DNA of 64,000 nt from Clostridia bacterium (GTDB lineage: Bacteria > Bacillota > Clostridia > Christensenellales > Christensenellaceae): the NCBI GenBank assembly GCA_017531505.1, contig JAFXKX010000009.1, positions 80,154-144,153 on the forward strand. Direction: 5' to 3'. The position numbers were made by a program, and so were the translations under genes. This document shows, piece by piece, positions 46,043-51,860 of the stretch. Position 1 is the stretch's first letter, and each line of letters opens with the position of its first letter. The notes below the pieces were generated by a model. It searched no databases and was not told the origin of the DNA. It was given only the letters and a program-made list of their open reading frames with translations.

Positions 46043-47065
46043 TTAAAATTTCAATACAACTTTCAAGCCTTCTCTGCTGCCGACCAAGCGGAATCCTTCC
46101 TCAAATTCTTCGATCGGTAAAATGTGTGTCACAAAATCCTTAAGATCGATATCCCCCTGCAAGGTATACTGCATCACTTCATCGTGTACTGCTTCCTCAC
46201 GCTCGGGAATCGGCCACTGTACCGAATGTATTTTGAAATTATACGGTCCTCTGTTCCATGCAATCCCCTTGTCTTCCTCTATGCCGATACCATAGATGCC
46301 GATAACCGCGTCATCCTTGATCAATCCCAGTGCCTCCGAAAGGATCCCGCAGCGCCCTACCGCATCAATATAAAAATCCAGTTTTTCAGGGCAAGCTTCC
46401 AGTACTGCTTTTGCAAAATCCTGCTGCTTCTTATTGATCGCCAGATCTGCCCCTTGTTTTTTCGCTATTGCGATACGCCAATCGTGATGTCCGCTCAGCG
46501 CAACAAACTCCGCACCCAGCAATTTTGCGGCTTTTACCATCGCAATACCTACCGGGCCGCAGCCACTGATCGCCACTTTATGTCCTTTGCCGACGCCCAG
46601 TCTTTTGAGGGCACTGTATACTTCCTTGACGGTGATCAGCATCGTACCGTCTACAGGATCGATCCCTTCCGGGATCACCTGCTGTGTAATATCCCCCACA
46701 TTGGCGGGCATACCGTCTGCAACCAATGCCTCATAGTCTACAACACGGCCATATTCCGCAAAGCCTCCCCAAAGGCTGGCATAATCCTGCATATCTCCAA
46801 GGCCGCTGCGTAATACATAGTCACCGACCTTATACTTTGTGACTTTTTCCCCTACTGCCAAAACCTGCCCGACGGCCTCATGCCCCAATACTGCCGGATA
46901 GGTGGAAAATCCGTTCAGATGTCCTTCTCGCAGTTTGGTATCGGTTCCATTACAGATACCGCATGCAATCGTTTTGACCAGCGCTGTGTATGGTGTGACT
47001 TCCGGTACAGGAATATTATTTTCCAGTTTTATCGTACCATTTCCGTAAACTACAAGTCCTTTCAT
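46043..47065 (-). CDS. Zinc-type alcohol/polyol dehydrogenase (MDR family)
   Basis: This 340-residue medium-chain dehydrogenase has a catalytic zinc set (Cys35, His62, Glu63 in CGICNGTD and GHE) and a Rossmann motif ISGCGPVGIAM. The four cysteines of the structural zinc are absent, so it is a sub-type like some sorbitol/threonine dehydrogenases. It is the first gene of the operon, under the candidate promoter and operator at 47096-47150, with AAGGGGT seven bases before the ATG. In the pathway it could reduce the aldehyde or ketone made by the radical enzyme, or oxidise its substrate. Confidence 0.88.
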   Translation of the reverse strand: MKGLVVYGNGTIKLENNIPVPEVTPYTALVKTIACGICNGTDTKLREGHLNGFSTYPAVLGHEAVGQVLAVGEKVTKYKVGDYVLRSGLGDMQDYASLWGGFAEYGRVVDYEALVADGMPANVGDITQQVIPEGIDPVDGTMLITVKEVYSALKRLGVGKGHKVAISGCGPVGIAMVKAAKLLGAEFVALSGHHDWRIAIAKKQGADLAINKKQQDFAKAVLEACPEKLDFYIDAVGRCGILSEALGLIKDDAVIGIYGIGIEEDKGIAWNRGPYNFKIHSVQWPIPEREEAVHDEVMQYTLQGDIDLKDFVTHILPIEEFEEGFRLVGSREGLKVVLKF

Positions 47066-47095
47066 AATTCTTACCCCTTTTTTACATCAAATTTA

Positions 47096-47115
47096 GATGT
47101 GGAACCGTTCCCACA
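47096..47115 (-). promoter_or_regulatory. Candidate LacI-type operator
   Basis: The sequence ATGTGGAACCGTTCCCACAT holds a perfect GGAAC-C-GTTCC palindrome. It lies just downstream of the -10 of the minus-strand promoter, where repressor binding would block the glycyl-radical operon. The divergent LacI gene is the obvious partner; binding is inferred, not shown. Confidence 0.6.
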
Positions 47116-47120
47116 TATTT

Positions 47121-47150
47121 ATAATAGCATTCTTCCTTTCCCTTTGACAA
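47121..47150 (-). promoter_or_regulatory. Promoter for the adh-GRE-activase-glycosidase operon
   Basis: Minus strand: -35 TTGTCA (47150-47145), 18-base spacer, -10 TATTAT (47126-47121), about 55 bases before the adh start codon, with the candidate operator between. Confidence 0.7.
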
Positions 47151-47157
47151 GTACTAT

Positions 47158-47186
47158 TTGCAATTCGTTATCAACCTGTTTATAAT
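47158..47186 (+). promoter_or_regulatory. Promoter for the LacI-family regulator
   Basis: Plus strand: -35 TTGCAA at 47158-47163, 17-base spacer, -10 TATAAT at 47181-47186, 30 bases before the lacI-type start. It is back to back with the operon promoter. Confidence 0.7.
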
Positions 47187-47216
47187 AAATGCAAGATCAT
47201 CAAGAGGTAAATCGCT

Positions 47217-48257
47217 ATGCATTCTGCGGATCAGAAAGATAAAAAAGCATATCTTACCATAGAAGACATTGCCGCTTTGGCCGGTGTTTCCAAAAGCACA
47301 GTTTCCCGCGTTCTGAACAACAGTGGTTTTGTCAGTGACGCCACCCGCAAAAAGGTCATGCGTGTTGTCTCTTCTCACCATTATGTACCCAACGGTTTTG
47401 CCCGGGACCTGGGACGTACAACAACAAAATCGATCGGTATTTTTGTAGGTGATATTTCCAATCAGTATTTTTCAGAGATCCTTGCCGGAGCAGAAGCGGT
47501 CATCAGCCGTTCCGCTTATTTTCCTTTTATATGCCTTGTATCCAACGCCCGTCGGGAAGAATTCTATATCCGCGAAATGCTCAAGCGTCGCGTGAGCGGC
47601 GTCTTATTTGCAAGCACCGGCATCTATAACCCCGATATGATCACCCAACTGCTGCAAACCACCAGCGCCATTTCTATCCAGACCGATATTCCCGGCATCC
47701 CGTATATCGACTGTGATAATTTGGGTGGCACTTATCGTATCATACAGCATTTGATCTCATTGGGGCACGAACGGATCGCTTTTATCAATTCTTTCGGGGA
47801 AACCTCTGTATTGGAGCATCGCTATCAAGGATACTGCAATGCATTGTCTGACCACGGCATCTCGCTGAACCCGCAATATGTACGCCGTGCAGATCGCACC
47901 TCCAACGGATATCAAGCCGTTATCGATCTGCTCAACCTGCCCGAACCGCCTACTGCGATCCATTGCTGCAATGATCACATTGCCATGAGTGCATATCAGG
48001 CACTGCGCAGCCGCGGCATTTCCATTCCCCATCAGATTTCCCTTACCGGTTTTGATGCGTTGTCTCCCACATTGCTCATGGAGCCTCAGCTGACGACTGT
48101 GTCCCAACCGCTTCATAAAATGGGGACCACTGCTGCGGAAATGCTGATCGCCAAAATCGAGGCCAGCCAACCGCTCCCCGATCCTTCCTCACCCATTTTA
48201 TTCCCTACAGAAATACTGCTGCGCGGTTCCACCGCCCCACCCTCTGTTATTTTGTAA
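47217..48257 (+). CDS. LacI/GalR-family transcriptional regulator
   Basis: This 346-residue repressor has an N-terminal helix-turn-helix (about 13-60: LTIEDIAALAGVSKSTVSRVLNN) and hinge, then a periplasmic-binding-protein-like effector domain (from KSIGIFVGDISNQYFSEIL) with CNDHIAMSAYQALRSRG and TGFDALSPT. LacI members sense sugars or nucleosides. It is the only regulator facing the divergent operon and has its own promoter, with GAGG nine bases before the ATG. The ligand is likely a sugar or glycoside released or used by the operon, an inference from the glycosidase-like partner gene. Confidence 0.92.
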   Translation: MHSADQKDKKAYLTIEDIAALAGVSKSTVSRVLNNSGFVSDATRKKVMRVVSSHHYVPNGFARDLGRTTTKSIGIFVGDISNQYFSEILAGAEAVISRSAYFPFICLVSNARREEFYIREMLKRRVSGVLFASTGIYNPDMITQLLQTTSAISIQTDIPGIPYIDCDNLGGTYRIIQHLISLGHERIAFINSFGETSVLEHRYQGYCNALSDHGISLNPQYVRRADRTSNGYQAVIDLLNLPEPPTAIHCCNDHIAMSAYQALRSRGISIPHQISLTGFDALSPTLLMEPQLTTVSQPLHKMGTTAAEMLIAKIEASQPLPDPSSPILFPTEILLRGSTAPPSVIL

Positions 48258-48260
48258 ACA

Positions 48261-48298
48261 AAAACTCTGCACAAAAAACTGTGCAGAGTTTTATTTTA
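48261..48298. terminator. Terminator after the LacI-family gene
   Basis: Thirteen-base-pair stem AAAACTCTGCACA/TGTGCAGAGTTTT with a short A-rich loop, followed by TTATTTT on the plus strand. The flanking A-run also allows use from the minus strand. Confidence 0.9.
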
Positions 48299-48311
48299 CT
48301 GTTTACATATA

Positions 48312-48458
48312 TCAGCCATAGATATAGTAGTGTGTCAGACAATAACCGCCCAATACCTGTTTATTCAGACAGCCATATGCATTACAGTAATAGGTGTATA
48401 CATAATCTTCCGAGCTATGCGTATAGAAAGATTCATCTGCACTTTCGTAATTGGTACA
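48312..48458 (-). pseudogene. Short Cys/Tyr-rich reading frame without a start, possible broken zinc-knuckle gene
   Basis: On the minus strand a 48-codon frame ends at TGA (48314-48312) and encodes SADESFYTHSSEDYVYTYY-like tyrosine-rich sequence followed by CNAYGCLNKQVLGGYC and LTHY. That gives Cys-x4-Cys-x9-Cys-x2-His, a zinc-binding arrangement. Upstream in frame is a TAA with no ATG, GTG or TTG between, but AAAAGGAG stands before a TTG in the next frame. This looks like a small gene broken by a single-base frameshift, or the tail of a lost larger gene. Tyrosine and cysteine content argues against random sequence, but the call is tentative. Confidence 0.4.
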
Positions 48459-48477
48459 AGAACTCTCCTTTTAATAT

Positions 48478-48515
48478 AAAGCGGGGTATATTTTCAGGAA
48501 ATATACCCCGCTTTT
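48478..48515 (-). terminator. Terminator-like hairpin after cyuA
   Basis: Thirteen-base-pair stem GCGGGGTATATTT/AAATATACCCCGC with a five-base loop, about 15 bases after the cyuA stop. The downstream T-run on the minus strand is short (TTTATATT), so some read-through is possible. Confidence 0.7.
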
Positions 48516-48530
48516 CATTGATCCGTAAAA

Positions 48531-49802
48531 TTACTTTTCAACCATAATATCCAGAATTACTTCATCTGTCTCCTTCATACCCTGAGAAGCCAGCACGCCG
48601 ACGCTCTGAATGGTATCTTCGATATTATCCTTGACGATACCTTCACCGGCAGTAAACTGCGCCTGTTCCATCGCCAGACAATGCCCCAAAATCGCAGCAT
48701 CTACTGCAGAAGCGATTTTTGCTGCGCAAGAAGGCTTTGCGCCGTCACAAATAATGCCGGATACATTCGCCAATGTATTGGTGATCGTTGCACAGATCTG
48801 CTCGTAAGAGCCGTCATGCAGATAGGTGATCGCCGCACCGCTGCCGCAAGCAGCGCTGACTGCGCCGCAATATGCAGACAAACGACCAACTGCCATTTTC
48901 TCGTGGATAGCGATCAGATTGCTCAATACCAGCGCGCGCACCAATTTTTCGTGACTGGATTCCAGATGCTTCGCATACTGAATAACAGGCAAAGATACGG
49001 TCATACCCTGATTCCCGCTGCCGGAGTTGATAATGACCGGCTCCAGGCAACCACTCATACGGGCATCGCTGCCTGCGGCTGCATAAGCCTTTGCTCTGAC
49101 TTTGATATCATCGCCGTAATACTTGAGCAGGTTTGCCCCAACAGATACACCATACTCATTTCTGAGGCCTTCTTCTGCAATTCGCTGATTGTATTCGATC
49201 TGTCGGCCGATCACCGCTTCTACATCCGCCAAATTGACCGTATTCGCAAATTCCAGGATCTCGCGCACATTCATTTCATGCTGTTCCTGTACCTGCTCTT
49301 CCTGATTTTCTTCCGTATTCTGATACAATACTTCATCATTTCTGCAGATACAAACAATACGCGTGTGTTCTCTCTCGATCTCTACCGATGCATACTCCTC
49401 ACCTGCATAAGCAGTGATACGTACATGCAGAGGTGCTCTGCCCTTGAGCAGTTTTACTTCACAGTAATTTGCATCCAGCAGCCGTCTTGTTTCTTCGATA
49501 TGTGCTTCCTGCACATCCGCCAGAACTTCCAGTTCCTTTTCTGCGCAGCCGCCAACCACACCAATGGTCACCGCCGCCTCTACGCCCTTCATACCGCCAC
49601 AGTTGGGTACGATAACGCCTTTTACATTTTTAATGATATTGCCGCTGCACTCAGCCAACATACGTTCCGGCTTTTTACCCAATATATCTCTTGCCTTTGC
49701 CGCTGCATAAGCCAGACAAATAGGTTCCGTACAGCCCAATGCAGGCACCAGTTCCTCTTCCAACAGTCTCAGATAATTCTGATATGCTCTTTCGTTGATC
49801 AT
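48531..49802 (-). CDS. cyuA: L-cysteine desulfidase / UPF0597-family protein
   Basis: This 423-residue protein matches the CyuA/YhaM (UPF0597, serine dehydratase alpha-like) family. These anaerobic iron-sulphur enzymes break L-cysteine into pyruvate, ammonia and sulphide. The family motif ALGCTEPICLAYAAAKA with Cys24 is near the start, and other conserved stretches SGNIIKNVKGVIVPN, GSGNQGMTVSLPV and CDGAKPSCAAKIA are present. The ATG at 49802 has GAGG nine bases upstream. It lies 20 bases after a GntR-type regulator, which probably controls it. Whether cysteine or another amino acid is the substrate is not proven. Confidence 0.85.
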   Translation of the reverse strand: MINERAYQNYLRLLEEELVPALGCTEPICLAYAAAKARDILGKKPERMLAECSGNIIKNVKGVIVPNCGGMKGVEAAVTIGVVGGCAEKELEVLADVQEAHIEETRRLLDANYCEVKLLKGRAPLHVRITAYAGEEYASVEIEREHTRIVCICRNDEVLYQNTEENQEEQVQEQHEMNVREILEFANTVNLADVEAVIGRQIEYNQRIAEEGLRNEYGVSVGANLLKYYGDDIKVRAKAYAAAGSDARMSGCLEPVIINSGSGNQGMTVSLPVIQYAKHLESSHEKLVRALVLSNLIAIHEKMAVGRLSAYCGAVSAACGSGAAITYLHDGSYEQICATITNTLANVSGIICDGAKPSCAAKIASAVDAAILGHCLAMEQAQFTAGEGIVKDNIEDTIQSVGVLASQGMKETDEVILDIMVEK

Positions 49803-49822
49803 TTCCCTATACCTCACAAAGT

Positions 49823-50461
49823 TTATTCTATACCCAGCAATTGATTTTTCATTGCATATATGTCATGATACAAAATCTGTTTTGCATGCGCATAATTTTG
49901 TTCTTTCAATGCGCGGACCAGTTCGGTATGTTCGTCTGTACCCTGATCCTTTGCCCATTTCTCATTGAAAAACTGCGCCGCACCGCGGCTGCAAAACTTT
50001 AGTGCCTGCTCCAATGCTGCATACAACAGTAAATTTCCGCACAATCCGCATAAAAACAGATGAAAATCCAGATTCAGCTGCCACTGTTTCCGAACATCAC
50101 GCTCATCTTTTTGCGCCCTTGCCGTTTCTACCTGTGTTTCCAGCTGCCGCAATTGTTCTGCCGTCAAATTGCTGATCGTCTTTTCAAATGCAGCCATTTC
50201 CAGAATAATACGTAGTTCACAGACTTCGTGGATCTCTTTGGGCGTGATCGGCGTCACTTGGTAGCCGTATCTGGGGATATTTTTCAAAATGCCTTCACTG
50301 CAAAGTTGTACCAATGCTTCTCTCACCGGAGTTTTGCTGACTGCATAACGCTCTGTTAATGCCTTTTCGTTCAGAATCGTACTGACCGGAAATTCGCCGG
50401 CAAGAATCCCGCTGTAGATATTTTCATATATAAGATCCTTGATCGATGTTGCTTTGCTCAT
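49823..50461 (-). CDS. GntR-family regulator, FadR/FCD type
   Basis: This 212-residue regulator has an N-terminal winged helix (about 5-70: VSKTPVREALVQLCSEGILKNIPRYGYQV) and a helical FCD effector domain with the metal-type residues spread over 75-205. FCD members respond to organic acids or amino acids. The ATG at 50461 has GGAGGG upstream. It is translated just before cyuA and is the likely regulator of that gene. Two palindromes upstream (50499-50511 and 50523-50530) are candidate operators. Confidence 0.92.
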   Translation of the reverse strand: MSKATSIKDLIYENIYSGILAGEFPVSTILNEKALTERYAVSKTPVREALVQLCSEGILKNIPRYGYQVTPITPKEIHEVCELRIILEMAAFEKTISNLTAEQLRQLETQVETARAQKDERDVRKQWQLNLDFHLFLCGLCGNLLLYAALEQALKFCSRGAAQFFNEKWAKDQGTDEHTELVRALKEQNYAHAKQILYHDIYAMKNQLLGIE

Positions 50462-50498
50462 ATTCCTTTCCCTCCTGTTTCCATCATTAATCATATCA

Positions 50499-50511
50499 CT
50501 GATATTATCAG
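50499..50511 (-). promoter_or_regulatory. Candidate GntR operator, perfect 13-base palindrome
   Basis: The sequence CTGATATTATCAG is a perfect inverted repeat about 40 bases before the GntR start codon. A second 8-base palindrome TGTATACA lies at 50523-50530, of the type bound by FCD-GntR proteins. Autoregulation is inferred. Confidence 0.4.
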
Positions 50512-50528
50512 CGCACAAGAGGTGTATA

Positions 50529-50560
50529 CAAAAAAACGCAGAGTTTTCTCTGCGTTTTTC
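50529..50560 (-). terminator. Intrinsic terminator after the GNAT gene
   Basis: Stem AAAACGCAGAG/CTCTGCGTTTT with a TTTT loop, then seven T on the minus strand. It starts within ten bases of the GNAT stop. Confidence 0.9.
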
Positions 50561-50563
50561 ATA

Positions 50564-51058
50564 TCATTTTAAAGTTTTTGCATAATACAACACCGGAATA
50601 TTGTCTTCTATCTCAAAACAAACATACTTGTCATAGTTCCAATGCAGATAGATTCCGATATTGCGTGTTTCATTGGCATCCACACCAATGGTCAATTCCC
50701 GAAATCCGTGTTCTGCGGCATAAGTTTCCGCACAGCGTACCAATGATGATGCATGACCTTGCCCTTCCCACTGTTTGCGTACACGCAAAGCATTGATATT
50801 GGCAATATCTTGTCTGTCTGCCAACAACGTATTACCGTCGATTGCACTGCAGCTTTGATCGATCAGCAGCGTCACTTCTCCGATCGGCTCCTGATCACAC
50901 ATAGCCACAAAGGTCACAGCTCTACCATCCATATTATAGCCAATATATTCCTGTGCCCAATGCTGCCAACGGGGATCCTTTGGATGCGCCGCCACATTAT
51001 AGGCCCATACCTGCTCTAGATCCTGCAGTGACGCCACTCTGTATGTAATATTCATCAT
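50564..51058 (-). CDS. GNAT-family N-acetyltransferase
   Basis: This 164-residue acyltransferase has the GNAT acetyl-CoA loop VRKQWEGQGHASSLVRCAE (the Q/RxxGxG/A type) and the preceding beta strand INALRV. The N-terminal YRVASLQDLEQVW is the usual first strand and helix. The substrate is unknown. It lies two bases after the thiazoline-hydrolase-like gene and is followed by a terminator, so these two make a small operon. Confidence 0.85.
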   Translation of the reverse strand: MMNITYRVASLQDLEQVWAYNVAAHPKDPRWQHWAQEYIGYNMDGRAVTFVAMCDQEPIGEVTLLIDQSCSAIDGNTLLADRQDIANINALRVRKQWEGQGHASSLVRCAETYAAEHGFRELTIGVDANETRNIGIYLHWNYDKYVCFEIEDNIPVLYYAKTLK

Positions 51059-51060
51059 GA

Positions 51061-51756
51061 TTATCCGATATAGTTAAAATCTTCGTCACCATATTCTGCC
51101 AGCACCCAAGCCATACGACTGCCATAGGTTTTGGAAAATTCGTCATAAACTTCCTGTGCTATATCTTCCCCATCTTCACCAAAAATAGCAATGACCGTAT
51201 CGCTGAAAGTGTAATAGATATGTGCACAATGGTAGTCAAATTCCTTACGATTTTCCGGGGAACTGCCGGGGATCTTTCCCTCTTCAAAATTCGCACCGCG
51301 CAATGCCTGTATGCAATATTCCCGATCATTCATATTCTGCGGAACTTCGTAAACCAGATATGGGTTAAAGCCTCTGGCAATGGAACGGTCAATGTGGGTA
51401 CAATACAAAGCACCGCATTCTTTCATATCCATATCGGCAAACTGTCTTGCCCACGGGCATACTGTTACTTTAAAGGTGTAGTCAGGCGCATAAGTTATAT
51501 CTTCGCTCTGGTTGCCGCCCATCTCCTCGATGATGGATTGGGTGTTGACCCACTCCCCATATGCTTTGTAGTTTGCAAAATCCAACGGCTTGCCATCGCG
51601 GATCGCCCTTTGGGCCATTCTGCTGCCGCGCTGCTCGCCATAGCGCTGAGTCGCCAATACAAATGCCTGCTCGCCGCGCTTACCAAACTTTTCTGTTAAC
51701 AGTTTATAAAAGACAGCCGCGATATATGCGTGATGCCGTTCTGTAAATTCTTTCAT
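51061..51756 (-). CDS. L-2-amino-thiazoline-4-carboxylate hydrolase-like protein
   Basis: This 231-residue protein resembles the ATC hydrolase family (PF14196), with the VTVCPWARQFADMDMKECGALYCTHID core and HAHIYYTF-like CAHIYYTFSD near the end. Bacterial ATC hydrolases open 2-amino-thiazoline-4-carboxylate toward N-carbamoyl-cysteine, a route to cysteine. The family is broad, however, so the substrate is only a suggestion. The conserved Cys/His-bearing core is visible. The ATG at 51756 has GGAGGG five bases upstream. It lies near cyuA, a cysteine-breaking enzyme. Confidence 0.7.
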   Translation of the reverse strand: MKEFTERHHAYIAAVFYKLLTEKFGKRGEQAFVLATQRYGEQRGSRMAQRAIRDGKPLDFANYKAYGEWVNTQSIIEEMGGNQSEDITYAPDYTFKVTVCPWARQFADMDMKECGALYCTHIDRSIARGFNPYLVYEVPQNMNDREYCIQALRGANFEEGKIPGSSPENRKEFDYHCAHIYYTFSDTVIAIFGEDGEDIAQEVYDEFSKTYGSRMAWVLAEYGDEDFNYIG

Positions 51757-51812
51757 ATTGCCCTCCAAGCCAATCTTATATTTTGATTATAGCATACTCT
51801 GCGGAAGAGTAC

Positions 51813-51846
51813 AAAAAAACTTGGCATACCGAAGTATGCCAAGTCT
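51813..51846 (-). terminator. Intrinsic terminator after ppdK
   Basis: Eleven-base-pair stem ACTTGGCATAC/GTATGCCAAGT with a stable TTCG loop on the minus strand, followed by seven T. Confidence 0.95.
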
Positions 51847-51860
51847 TTTTATATTGCTAC

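Noticed and set aside
48281..48547. Plus-strand frame of 88 codons in the gap after the LacI gene
   Set aside because: It starts inside the terminator hairpin, has no ribosome site and its sequence is explained better by the minus-strand Cys/Tyr-rich remnant and two hairpins.
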